From NCBI RefSeq assembly GCF_030052815.1, contig NC_079502.1, positions 32,108,050 through 32,172,049 on the forward strand: a stretch of 64,000 bases of DNA, read 5' to 3'. Positions 1-10,803 of the stretch are shown here, piece after piece. How positions within the stretch are numbered: the first letter of the stretch is position 1; every line of letters begins with the position of its first letter. This DNA comes from Hevea brasiliensis. Lineage: Eukaryota > Streptophyta > Magnoliopsida > Malpighiales > Euphorbiaceae. The position numbers and the translations under genes were made by a program. The notes beneath the pieces are model-generated. The model saw only the letters and a program-made list of their open reading frames with translations. It made no database searches and had not been told where the DNA came from.

Positions 1-987
1 AAATGGTAATGGCAATCAATTCCAACAAGTTTTAAATACAAAATGTGGTATGTTTGGGGTGTTAAAACCAATTCACCTATTTTCTATCCAAAAGTCAACA
101 TTTTTGTTGACCAATGAGGTGAATAGTGACACAAAAACTTGAAATTCAAAATTTGAAATTAGAAATGCATCTAGGGGACTTTAAATTGCAATTGGCAATT
201 AATATTAGCAAATGTAAAACTCAAAATGTGGGATCTTGGTGTAATTAGAATTAACATATCCCTTAAGTATAAAAAAGTCAACATTTTGGTTGACTAGTAA
301 GGTGAATAGTAATCAAAATGAGTAACAAACTAAGATGAAGACCTAGAACCAATTCTAAGCTTAAATGCTTAGAATTGTATGACAAATGTGGACTATGTAT
401 CTTAGTCAAAATTGTTAAAAGGAAATTAAGACCATAAATTTGAAATCCATGAAATATTCATGGATTACTTGAAACATGAAAAATAAGTCACCTAATTGAT
501 GTGAATAGATAGTTAGGGCTTATATGTCCATCACAAATGAAATTCATAAAATATTAATATCTCAACTTGAAATATAAAATTGTGACTACATAAGTAGATT
601 CTTAAATGTATAAATGAGAAAGGAAAATGTTTTGAATACAATGGTACATGTGAACCATTGTTTAGAATTGTGATCAATAAGAATAACATAATGAATGAAT
701 AAATGAACTATATTAATGTATGAATGAGACATTAGTTCTCATTATTATAGAAAGGAGAAGTATTTTGAGTACAATGGTATAAAAGGATAATTGATGTGAA
801 TTGTGATCATATAAATGATCAAATGAATGTATGAATTATAATTGAAATTTCTCATGAAATAATGAATTCATAAAACACAATATATTAATATTTAATGATA
901 TTATGTGCCCTTGTATTGCCTAGACACGTGTGTCAGATTGGATAGATTGGCATGCCAATAGAGTATTGTTTTAGCAGTACTGCGAAA

Positions 988-1085
988 GGCTTTATGCCTG
1001 TATTCATGGCTTTATGCCCGTATTCATGGCTTTATGCCCGTATTCATGGCTTTATGCCAACATTCATGGCTTTTATGCCCGATTA
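988..1085 (+). repeat. 20-bp tandem repeat block inside LTR family A
   Basis: About five units of roughly 20 bases with core GGCTTTATGCC and spacer CGTATTCAT. The block is followed by a short inverted repeat, ATGGCT-TTTT-AGCCAT, and a GC-rich stretch. The same block occurs near 32036-32133 and, inverted, near 18927-18994 and 37526-37622, with different unit numbers and decay. LTR D has a diverged form near 53000-53130. Confidence 0.85.
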
Positions 1086-1686
1086 TGTGTTATCATGGCT
1101 TTTTAGCCATACTGACTGCATACGTGGTTGACGTTCTGCGTCCCATGGTATATGACGGCCGAGGCACCGCGGTGTCGGTGCCAACGACCCGTTATCCAGA
1201 TTTAGTCGAGGTTACTTGGGCAGTGTAATTTATTGAGATAAGTTAAGAATATTAGCAATTAAAAATATTAGAAATTAAATAAAATAAATGAGTAAGATGA
1301 CCTAAAATAAATTAGGATAGTTATTTATTAGAAAGAATCGAAATGAACTGGACATATATCAAAATTTACTTATTATGAAATCTGAGACAACCTAGCAAGT
1401 ATAGAGAAAATGCTAAAAGATTAGCAAAGAAAATTATAACATAAATAAATATTGCAAATGTGCTTATATAACAATATAAGCATAAATTTATTATTTTCAA
1501 ATCATTTTTCTTTGGACATTATTACTGTATATTGGCAAATAAACACTTTCAAAGAAGACTAAATTAGGATATAACACATTAAATTTTAGAAACCGCATGT
1601 GAAATATAAATAAATCTTGATTATTTGAATTATGTTTTATTTCTATCTTTATTTGTATATTATTTCCTTGTTATATTATTGCACCA

Positions 1687-1730
1687 CTAAGCAGCAATGC
1701 TTAGCGCGATGGAATTGTTTCCTTGTGCAG
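1687..1730 (+). other. Conserved LTR RNA hairpin H1 and acceptor-like site
   Basis: CTAAGCA and TGCTTAG (1687-1704) form a 7-bp stem around a GCAA loop, which fits the GNRA tetraloop pattern. It is followed by a second inverted repeat, GCGCGA (1704-1709) with TTGTGC (1723-1728), that pairs with G-U wobbles. The stretch ends in GCAG at 1730, the position that reads as a splice acceptor in the related LTRs. Function is inferred only from conservation. Confidence 0.6.
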
Positions 1731-2171
1731 TCAAGCTAGAACCCAATGGACGCGTTTGGTAGGAATTTTGGGAGTTTTGATCTGCGGAAGTATCTGAAGT
1801 ATTCAAGGTTGTCACCTCCTCAGCAATGCATGTAGATAGGGCCCATATAGATCCTATTTTGTATTTTGTATAAAATGCTAGATATTGCATTATGATGTAA
1901 ATTATGAAATTTTGTAATTATTTTATAAATTATGTAAATTAAGGAAATTTGAAAATTTTGCTTATGTAATTTGAGAATGTTTACATATGAATTGAGTATG
2001 CATGGAAATGATTATGAAATTGAATTGTATGAATGAGATTTGAAATATGAGAAAATTATGAGAATGATTGATGAGATAATTATGATTAGCATGGATAAGA
2101 CTTTATTCTGAAAATATTGTTGAAACTTTCAAACAGGTAAATAGTAAAACACGTCAACTGGTAATAAAATA

Positions 2172-2277
2172 GGGGAAACTCCGCTGGTTTCTCCGTCGAA
2201 AAATAATTAATATTAAAATATAACGAGATCAAAATATGAAAGGAATAAAGTAAGATAAGATAGGGTGCTCCGGCACC
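2172..2277 (+). other. Conserved LTR hairpins H2 and H3
   Basis: H2 pairs GGGGAAAC (2172-2179) with GTTTCTCC (2187-2194) over 8 bp. H3 pairs GGTGC (2264-2268) with GCACC (2273-2277) around a TCCG loop, a UNCG-type tetraloop. Both recur at the same place near the 3' end of the other gypsy LTRs in the window. Confidence 0.6.
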
Positions 2278-2329
2278 GAATGTAGCACACTTTGCTCGGC
2301 TACACTGTAGTCGGGTGAGGGGTGTTACA

Positions 2330-2790
2330 CAAATATTCACCTCCACGATCTGATCGAACAGCTTTAATACTCTTTCTTGTTTGATTTTCTACTTTAGATT
2401 TAAATTCTTTTAACTTTTCAAAGGATTCATATTTATATTTCATCAAATACAAATACCCAAACCTTGATTTATCATCAGTAAAGGTAATAAAATAATGAAA
2501 ACCGCCTCTAGCCATTTCCTTAAATGGTCCACATACATCACTATGTATTAACTCCAAAATATTTTCAGCCCTTAGCCCTTGTCCAACAAAGGGTGATCTA
2601 GTCATTTTGCCCTGAAGGCAAGATTCACAAGTTGGAGTAGGTTCAGAGCCCAATGAGGATAAAATCCCCATTTTCTCCAATTTTGCAATCCTATCTTCTG
2701 CAACATGACCTATTCTTAAGTGCCAAATATATTTTGAATTTTGAGTTGATTTTCATCATGGCATTGCATTCTTTTAGATTGCTATACTCT
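2330..2790 (-). pseudogene. Copia A1 pre-integrase/integrase fragment
   Basis: Minus-strand reading gives the end of the GAG-pre-integrase region (SNLKECN, near 2780) and the integrase core up to the second catalytic Asp (SDRGGEYL), where a gypsy LTR interrupts it. The first Asp lies in HSDVCGP. The third catalytic residue (Glu) is lost with the truncated part. The product is 83-96% like the matching segment of copia A2 as judged by eye. The frame between the zinc-knuckle repeats and this region is disturbed. Integrase would insert the cDNA of the element; this copy cannot encode a working one. Confidence 0.85.
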
Positions 2791-2804
2791 GGGCAGTGAT
2801 AACA

Positions 2805-2905
2805 CTTTCTTACTGGCAATGGAAACACTTTCCTGTTGGCAATGGAAACACTTTCCTGTTGGCAATGGAAACACTTTCCTGTTGGCAGTGGAAACACTTT
2901 CCTGT
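2805..2905 (-). repeat. 23-bp tandem repeat at the zinc-knuckle codons of copia A1
   Basis: Four near-identical units of 23 bases, each containing the codons for K-C-F-H-C of the Gag zinc knuckle. Because 23 is not a multiple of three, successive units are read in different frames, and the CFHC motif returns only every third unit. Copia A2 has about three units at 27808-27880; copia A3 has a single, unexpanded zinc knuckle at 43671. Confidence 0.85.
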
Positions 2906-3667
2906 GCCTTTGTCAGCTTTGGTCTTCCTTTTCTGTTTAGCTATTTTCTTGGAAGGACCAGGAATCTGAGGTTTCTTTTTCTTATTGCCTTTCTTCTTGT
3001 TGGACTTTCCAGAAGAAGAAGATGCAATCAAAGCTACCTCTTTTCCTTTATTGCTCGGCATATTCTTTTGGGCAATAACCTACATGTTGAGTAAACCAGC
3101 TAAGGTGCATTCCTATTTAGTCATATGGAAATTTGTCACAAAATTCCCAAAAGACTCAGGAAGGGATTGAAGGATCAAATCCGTCAGTAGTTGGAAATCC
3201 ATGTTAAAGTTAAGATGTTCCAACTGCTCAATCAGCCGAATCATCTTGTGGACATGATCCCCAATATTCTGTCCCTCAGACATCCTCATACGGAACAACT
3301 GCTTAGATATCTCATACTTAGCATTCCTACTATGCTCACCATACAACTCTTGAAGGTGAAGGAGGATCTCACTTGCACTCTGCATATTTTCATGCTGCTT
3401 CTGTAACTCAGTACTCATGGAAGCAACCATGTAACATTTAGCTCTCATATCATGCTCCTTCCACTTGTCCAAAGTTTCATGTTCCTCTTGTGTGGCCTCT
3501 GGAGGTAAGGGACCAGGAACATTTGAGTCTAGAACATATCCTATATGTTCAAGGTTTAGGACAAGTTTCAAATTTCTTAGCCAATGAGAGAGATTAGGTC
3601 CTGTCAACCTATTGCGATCAAGTACGCTTGCAAGGATATTGGATGGTGGTGGTTGTTCTGTGCTCAT
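2906..3667 (-). pseudogene. Copia A1 gag (nucleocapsid/capsid) with internal stop
   Basis: The start is ATG at 3667, giving MSTEQPPPSNIL, which is shared with copia A2 and A3. The first 184 residues form a UBN2-type copia Gag with the motif LTGPNLSHWLRNLK near the N-terminus. A TAG stop follows FHMTK at about 3113. The frame then continues with a basic lysine-rich stretch (KKKGNKKKKP) up to the zinc knuckle, GKCFHC. The same stop is present in copia A2, while A3 has a sense codon there. Gag would form virus-like particles in the cytoplasm and bind element RNA. Confidence 0.88.
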
Positions 3668-5438
3668 TATTATCAGAAAATTAATTGCAGAAAATAACCA
3701 GATTAATTAGTAAATGTATCAAGTAATTAACCAAAATGATTATGATCTTTTAATCAAATTGGTCCTCCCACTAACTTAGCGAATCCTACACTTCCAAAGT
3801 AGAAAGCGGAAATCCTAGTTGGATGGATTTCTAGTGGGTGATTGAATTCTTATAATTCTATCGATCATCCTCAGGTACATCCATTATTGGAATTACAATA
3901 AACTATAAGTGAGCAACTCCTTGCCCATCACATCTCATGTGAGGTTCAATCCTTTACCTAGCCCCTAATGCTCAAAATCTCAGGTACATCCATTATTGAC
4001 TTATCTTGCATCAGTTAAGTTGATCCCATTGAGCCAGTAATTATGCAAATAATTTTAATGTCATCAAGTACATCCAATATTGGCCACCAAACCATTTACA
4101 TATTTACAACATCTCATGCTTAACAATTATTCTTAAGAAAATCTCTTAAATTAATTGCATCTTATGCAACTATTTAAAATTTCTTAAAATAATTGCCCCA
4201 ATGGAGGGCCTATGTTATAATTACTTTAATTATAGCATTTCCAACTTAATCATTTGTTTGGAAGATTTTATGGTCATCCTAATTACTATTAAGGTCTCAC
4301 TTTGCACATTATCCATTTAGCATGCATATATCATATAATTGCATACATTCCCATACATCTCATGCATTCATGGATAAGTAGTAAATATGGTAAGATCATG
4401 GACTTTCTAAGGGATTCAATTCTGAGCCACCAAGAATTGAATCAGGGCATTCCTAGGTGCATTTCATTCATTCATTTTACAAGAGTTGCTGAAGGAGTAC
4501 ATAATCAACACTTGATCTTGAATTCCTCCCACTGGTCCCACCAATGCTCTTGACCTCCTTGAACTTCTTGCAATCCAATATTACATAGTAATCCTTGGCA
4601 TACCAAGGCGAATTTACAAGAACTTAAATAAATAAAATTACAACAAAAAATTATTACAAACTTAATAATACATGCCCAAATAAATTAAAATAAATTAATT
4701 AATTTACAATCCCAAAGAAACATAAAAGAAATAAATCCAATCACATTGGTCTTTTATAGTCCATGATCATCCATCATGCATATCACTATTTAACAATTAA
4801 ATAAAGCATACATACTTAAATTAAATTGAATATCTCATATTCAACTTAAAAATCCAGATTTGAATATGATTCAAATAAATTTACAAATTCAGATTTGAAT
4901 CTTATTCAAATAAATTTAAAAATTCATATTTGAATCACATTCAAACAACCTTAAAAATTCAGATTTGAATCACATTCAAACAATTTTTAAAAAATCAGAT
5001 TTGAATCAAATTCAAACAATTTTTAAAAATTCAGATTTGAATATTATTCAAACAACTTTAAAAAATCAGATTTAAATATGATTAAAACAACTTTAAAAAT
5101 TCAGATTTGAATCACATTCAAACAACTTTTAAAATTCAGATTTGAATCAAATTCAAACAATTCTTTAAAATTCTGATTTGAATCAAAATTTAATTGTGTC
5201 ATTAAAATTCTAATTAAATAATTTAATTAGACATAGGATGAGCTTTTAGATCATACAACAATTGCAAATTAAAAAGCCAAACCTTTGCACCACCCATGAA
5301 GCCAAACCATGCGCACCATTGATGGTGTTCTTCAAGCATGCCGCCACATATCCATTGCAACCAGCAATGGATAAATCATCTCATGATCAAACACACAATT
5401 AAATCATATAATCAACAATCTAAATGGCAAATATAGTG
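3668..5438 (-). other. Copia A1 untranslated leader (no gene)
   Basis: Long AT-rich leader between PBS and gag. It matches the leader of copia A2 (28644-34334 without the inserted LTR) and, with more divergence, that of A3. It contains the short repeated phrase CAGGTACATCCATTATTG at several places (3872, 3984, 4070 region) and a 35-bp minisatellite near the PBS. No coding region is supported. Confidence 0.75.
4846..5205 (-). repeat. 35-bp minisatellite with dyad units in the copia A1 leader
   Basis: About ten degenerate units of roughly 35 bases. Each carries the dyad TTTGAAT-CAC-ATTCAAA flanked by A/T runs, so each unit can fold as a small hairpin. Copia A2 has ten matching units at 33751-34095. 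Copia A3 has only one recognisable unit near 41670. Confidence 0.85.
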
Positions 5439-5450
5439 GCTCTGATACCA
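5439..5450 (-). other. Primer binding site of copia A1
   Basis: Minus-strand TGGTATCAGAGC is complementary to the 3' end of initiator tRNA-Met, two bases inside the LTR end. It fixes the element orientation and the LTR boundary at 5453. Confidence 0.93.
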
Positions 5451-5452
5451 AT

Positions 5453-7553
5453 TGAAGGAACGAAAGCGTGAAAAACACAAGTTTATACCATTGAATTCAA
5501 AAATTTTCACCTAGGGTCACATGCATCATGCAAGATTTATTTTTATCTATTTGATTTCAATGATAAACAACATATTAAAACTCTTTTAATATGTTTTGGA
5601 TCTGTATTTTTCATTTAAGATTTTAAAATTAATTAGATTAATTTTAGAACCCTAGATTAAATCAAGAACAAACACACTAACATCTTGATGCACTGCAGTG
5701 TATTTGCACCTTTGAGATTCGTCTTCAGGACACCAAATGTTGTCCCTCTAGCTTGTCCACACCAAGAACACTATGGCATCCCTTGAACAGCTTCTAAAGC
5801 TTTTCCTATTATTTAGAAAATCAAGTTCTGCCTTTTAAGAGATTAAGGATGTAAACAAGACACTAGAAACAATTTCTAGTATTTTTAATTCAAGAGATTG
5901 ATGGCTAATCTCTTTGAATTGATGAGAGATGAAGAAGAATAGATGGAGAGCCTCAAAATGGCATGACAAAGGAGGAGTGGCTGCTGGTTGTCATATTTTT
6001 AATTCATAACAACACTTATATAGCTAGGTCAACACATTAAACCCTTGCCACATGTCACCCTCTGATTGGTTCTAGGTTTAATTGACCCAATCACATTGTG
6101 CCAAGTGTCAAACCTATATTTAATCTTAATTTTAATCATCTTACATGATTAAAAGACATTTGGCAAGCTTATGTGTAATGCCATGTGTCACCATCTCATG
6201 GTGCCACATGTCACCCTGTGAAATGACCAAAATGCCCCCGTGTCTTAATTTTGAGTTCTTAACCCAAAATAATTATTTCTTTTCTTCTAATTAATTTATA
6301 TCAAATTTAAATAATTAATTAATCTCTATTAATTAATTTCTCATTAATTAAATTAATATTTAAACACTTTAAATATAAATTTAACTTATACTATACATCC
6401 AATAATCTAGATTTGGTTTCACGTTATGCTAGGGACTTTGCAATCTAATTGCAAACCAAACTTATTTAATTAATCAATTAATCTCTTTAATTAATTAATT
6501 AAATCATATTTAATTAGGTGATAACTTGTGTATGTGTGTGACTTACTAGGCTCTTCACTAATTGACAATGAGATATGATATCAACTCTTAATATCATCAG
6601 AACTCTTACCATAAATGATTTCTCTAAATCATTTTATGCACCTCATAGACCATGGTTAACACCTAGCATAGCATGCCATGGCCACCCAATTAGTAATAAG
6701 GTTTACCTTAAATGAACCTATAATCATATGTTACCATGCACTGGAATCTCTCTGTTACAAAATCCCAACTCAAGCTGGAGTCATGGTTTATGTCAAACTC
6801 CATTTACTATGAATATTATGTTCTCTTTTAATTCCAGTTCTTGATTAAAAAGATTTTCTCATCAGAAACTCTTTTCTAAATGAATCTATCTGTCCTGGCC
6901 AGGAACTTGAAATATCAAGAACAATTAAATGAACATAGAATTTTATCTCTATTTACTTAGAGGAACAGATTCCATCTTGATCAACACTTACCTCCATATA
7001 TAACTAGTAGGAGCCAACACATGCCCATATAACTATACATAGTACAAGTATGAAAGCAGTATCAAACTCAAACTACCTATATATAAGATAACTATGCTAT
7101 CTCAGGTCTAAAGATTATATGCACTGCTTTGATTTATGACAAAACATTGACAAGGGTAAACTCCATGTGCTTATTATAAGTGTCACTAGTTCGGCCTACT
7201 TATCATGTATAAGTGCTTATCATGTTTGTCATATGGCATGAGACTCACCATTCCATCTTATTTATATCTCATATAAATAACTTGGGAACAAACATGAATA
7301 CAATCTTTCTGGATAAGTCATGTCCTTATTATGAAGTATCCTCGATTATGAACCTATTTATGATACTTTGTGCTAGAAATACTGTCACTCATATTCTTAA
7401 CAATTTAAGAATAGAATTTCTAACAAAACATCAATGGGCCTTTTCTATTACACATAAATATATTATGTAAACGGAAAAGTGGATATGCCTTTTATTAATA
7501 AAACATATACAAGATACATACTAAATGATATGCTCGAGGGCATACTACTAACA
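5453..7553 (-). mobile_element. 5' LTR of copia A1 (2.1 kb)
   Basis: In sense orientation it starts TGTTAGTAGTATGCC at 7553 and ends CCTTCA at 5453, just before the PBS. It aligns over its length with the LTRs at 34349-36459 and 46901-49039. A TATA box is visible inside. It is rich in ATTAATTAA palindromes. Confidence 0.92.
6015..6022 (-). promoter_or_regulatory. TATA box in copia A1 LTR
   Basis: Sense-strand TATATAAG, with the matching box at 34911-34918 in copia A2. Copia A3 has TATAAAAG at the equivalent place. It is followed by sequence that would form the transcript start region. Confidence 0.6.
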
Positions 7554-9906
7554 TGATAAGTTTTGTAACTCATTAGGGATCACTCACAATTTTTCTTCTC
7601 CGAGGACTCCCCAACATAATGGTGTCATTGAAAGAAAAAATAGAACTCTTTTAGACATGGGGAGGACTATGTTAAATGAATATAATTTACCTACTTATTT
7701 TTGGGTAGAAGCCATTAAAACGGCTTGTTATGTTTCAAATAGAGTTTTAATTAGACCTATTTTGAAGAAAACCACTTATGAGCTATGGAATGGAAAAAAC
7801 CTAAAATAGGTTATTTTAGAGTTTTTGGTTGTAAATGCTTCATTTTGAATACCAAAGTCAATTTAGACAAATTTAGCTCCAAAAATGATGAAGGTATCTT
7901 CTTGGGGTATACTAGATAATTTAGATAAATTTAGCTCCAAAACTGATGAAGGTATCTTCTTGGGGTACTCTACATCTAGTAAAGCATATAAAGTCTTCAA
8001 TAAGAGAAACTTACTTGTTGAGGAGTCAATGTATAGTGTATTTGATGAAGCTAACCCCTTTGGTCTTAGAAAGGATATTTCTTGTGATGATGATGTTGTA
8101 GGTAATCTTGATGGGTTGACTCTTGAAAATCCTCAATCTAGTAGAATTCAAGATCAAAATATGGAAGATCCCTTTAAGGACTTGGGAGTTGATCAAGTTG
8201 AGCTTCAAAAGCAACAAGGTCAACCAACTCCATATCAAGAATTTCAACAAGATCTACCCAAAAATTGGACATTCAAGAAGGATCATCCTAAAGACCTAAT
8301 CATTGGTGATACATTAAAAGGGGTAACAACTAGATCCTCTCTTAGAAATATATGTGATAACCTTGCATTCATTTCTCAAATAGAACCTAGGAGCATAGAT
8401 GAGGCCATTAATGATGAGAGGTGGATACTTGCAATGTAAGAGGAGCTCAATCAGTTTGAAAAGAATAAGGTTTGGACCTTAGTTCCAAGGGCAAAGGACC
8501 ATCCATCCATAGGCACCAAATGGGTGTTTAGAAACAAATTAGATAAGGATGGAAACATAACTAGGAATAAAGCTAGGTTAGTAACCAAAGGCTATAACCA
8601 AGAGGAGGGCATTAACTATGATGAAACCTTTGCCCCGTAGCCAGATTAAAAGCCATTAGAATCTTGCTTGCATATGCATCATACATGAATTTTAAGCTTT
8701 TCCAAATGGATGTTAAAAGTGCTTTTCTAAATGGTTTTATTGATGAGGAGATAGATGTTGAACAACCTCCTGGTTTTGAAAATCATGAGTTTACAAATCA
8801 TGTTTTTAAATTGACTAAATCCTTGTATGGTTTGAAACAAGCTCCTAGAGCTTCGTATGAAAGGCTTAGTAACTTTCTTTTGCAAAATGGTTTTTCAAAA
8901 GGAAAAGTTGATACAACTTTTTTTGTTAAAAATCATGAAAATGACATCCTTGTAGTACAAATATATGTTGATGATATTATATTTGGTGCTACTAATGAGT
9001 GTTTGTGTGAAGAGTTTGCTAATACCATGAAGAGTGAGTTTGAGATGAGCATGATGGGAGAACTCAAGCTCTTCCTTGGGCTTCAAATCAAACAAGCTAA
9101 GGATGGCATCTTCATCAACCAAGCCAAGTACACCAAAGAATAGATCAAGAGGTTTGGAATGCAGAATAGCAAGCCAAGTAGAACTCCAATGAGCACAAAC
9201 ACCAAACTTGACAAGGATGAAAAAGGAAAATCGGTTGATGAAAAGCTCTATAGAGGTATGATTGGTAGTCTCTTATATCTCACAGCTAGTAGACAGGACA
9301 TTATGTTTTCCATATGTTTATGTGTATTTTTTCAATCATATCCTAAAGAGTCTCTCAGTTAAACCTATTCTCAAGTACTTGAATGGTATATTGCATTTAG
9401 GTCTATAGTATCCTAAAAATGCATCCTTTGATTTATGTTCCTACTCAGATACTGACTTTGCTAGAAGCATCCTTGATAGGAAGAGTACCTCAGGTACTTG
9501 TCAACTCCTAGAACACTCTTTAGTTTCTTGGTGTAGCAAAAAATAAAACTTGGTTGCACTTTCCAAGGCTGAAGCCGAATATGTGGCTGCGAGTCTTTGT
9601 TGTAGCCAAATACTTTGGATCAAGTAATAATTAAGAGACTTCAAAGTATCTCTTGCTCACATTCCTATTAAATGTGATAACACAAGTGCAATCAATTTGA
9701 CCAAGAACCCCATATAACATTTTAAAACCAAGTATGTAGACATTAGACATCATTTTATATGTGATCATGTATTGAATGGTGATGTTGTTCTTGAGTTTGT
9801 TGATACAAATCACCAATTAGCTGATATCTTTACAAAACCTTTGTGTGAAGATAGGTTTTATTTCATTAAGAGAGAATTAGGCATGCTTGATAACCTTGAT
9901 GCTTGA
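7554..9906 (+). pseudogene. SIRE-like copia pol: integrase C-part, RT, RNase H
   Basis: Reading across several frames gives the integrase Glu region (PQHNGVIERKNRTLLDM, near 7610), then the RT thumb-to-palm (FQMDVKSAFLNG; QIYVDDIIFG near 8960) and RNase H (SDTDFAR; AEAEYVAAS near 9570; a final ADIFTKPL), ending with a TGA at 9904. The YVDD catalytic pair is intact. Breaks include a stop near 7807, a 58-bp duplication near 7861, TAA/TAG codons near 8437, 8638 and 9143, and frame changes in RNase H. The upstream integrase part was separated by the copia A1 insertion. It cannot make a functional polyprotein. Confidence 0.9.
7861..7976 (+). repeat. 58-bp tandem duplication inside SIRE-like pol
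   Basis: Two copies, starting at 7861 and 7919, of a segment beginning ATTTAGA(C/T)AAATTTAGC and ending CTTGGGGTA. They differ at a few bases. The length is not a multiple of three, so it shifts the frame. Confidence 0.85.
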
Positions 9907-10803
9907 GATTGTGATTTACTATTTACATTACTGTTCACATGACTGTTCACATGAACAAAAAATTGGTTTCCTATTTTTGGCTGCCATATGAACACAATAC
10001 CATTCCTCATTAATTTAGATTGTTCTCCTTGATTGTTTTATGAAGGTTATTTGCCAAAATTTTATTGTTGCTTTGAATAGACTCCTTGATGGTTTTATAA
10101 GTCCTATGTAAATGAAATTACTAAATTTGTATTTTAGTCCTTTTGGCTCTTAAGGCTATTCTTGAGAATAGCTTTTTATGCTACCTCTAGATTGAGAATA
10201 CACTAGATATGTGGTTTGAGTGTCTAAACAATACAGTTGTATTCATGATAGGATTCAAATCCAATAAGCTATACCCTGTCTTAGAATTGCACCTTGTCTT
10301 GTAATCTTTATATATTGCCATATGTTTTTATATCTTTTGGCATGGGGGTACGCCTTTGAATGATGCCATAATTTCTGTATGTTTTTCCTTCTAGAGTGCA
10401 TTTTGATGATGCCAAAAAGGGGAGATATATAGCTAGTAGATGAATTAGCTAAGTGGATGAATAATTCCAAATTTTAAGCTTTAAACATGATATATAAATG
10501 ATGATATAGTGGGATAAATATTTTGGGTATATTTATGTGATGCTTCTCGAAAATCCTTTGATACATATTCTAAATTGTTTTTGATAAAAAAAACAACTTT
10601 GCATCATCATTCACCTAGGACTCATGGCATTGCATTCATAAAGTCAAAGTCTCTCTTATGTGCTCTCCAAATTCTATTTAGTTACAAACTATTTTTGAAA
10701 AGAGGAGTACATTAAGGAGGTGAATTTCTAAAAAACACACACTTTACTTGTGCTTAATTTTCCTCATCCACTAATTGTTTATCATCATCAAAAAGGGAGA
10801 GAT
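9907..10803 (+). other. SIRE spacer between pol and 3' LTR, with PPT
   Basis: No open frame is recognisable, and no envelope-like gene is seen although some SIRE elements carry one. The polypurine tract AAAAAGGGAGAGAT at 10790-10803 abuts the LTR. A second purine run, AAAAAGGGGAGA near 10414, looks like an internal or relict tract. Confidence 0.75.

Larger units (their letters stand above)
1..2329 (+). mobile_element. Ty3/gypsy LTR, family A, right part (left end outside window)
   Basis: This is the 3' part of a long gypsy LTR in sense orientation. It ends in GGGGTGTTACA at 2329 and matches the end of the solo LTR at 29452-33367 and, inverted, the LTR at 17650-21553. It interrupts the pol region of copia A1, which resumes at 2330; the homologous uninterrupted sequence lies near 27352. 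The five bases after it, CAAAT, should be the target duplication, but the left copy is outside the window. Whether this is a solo LTR or the 3' LTR of a full element cannot be told. No coding region lies inside; the short open frames are chance. Confidence 0.9.
2330..7553 (-). mobile_element. Ty1/copia element A1, 5' portion, protease-less subfamily
   Basis: Read on the minus strand this is a 5' LTR (7553-5453), a PBS for initiator tRNA-Met, a long leader, gag and the start of integrase, cut at 2330 by a gypsy LTR. The rest of pol and the 3' LTR lie beyond the window. The LTR starts TGTTAGTAGTATGCC as in copia A2 and A3. The element sits in a SIRE-like copia integrase; the bases after it, TGATA (7554-7558), are the expected target duplication. 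Coding capacity is destroyed by a gag stop, a missing protease segment and the insertion. Confidence 0.9.

Noticed and set aside
2300..2680. Integrase frame that continues past 2330
   Set aside because: The last residues come from the inserted gypsy LTR; the true copia sequence ends at the insertion point.
4846..5205. CRISPR-like regular repeats
   Set aside because: Units are degenerate, contiguous, without unique spacers, and lie in a retrotransposon leader in plant DNA.
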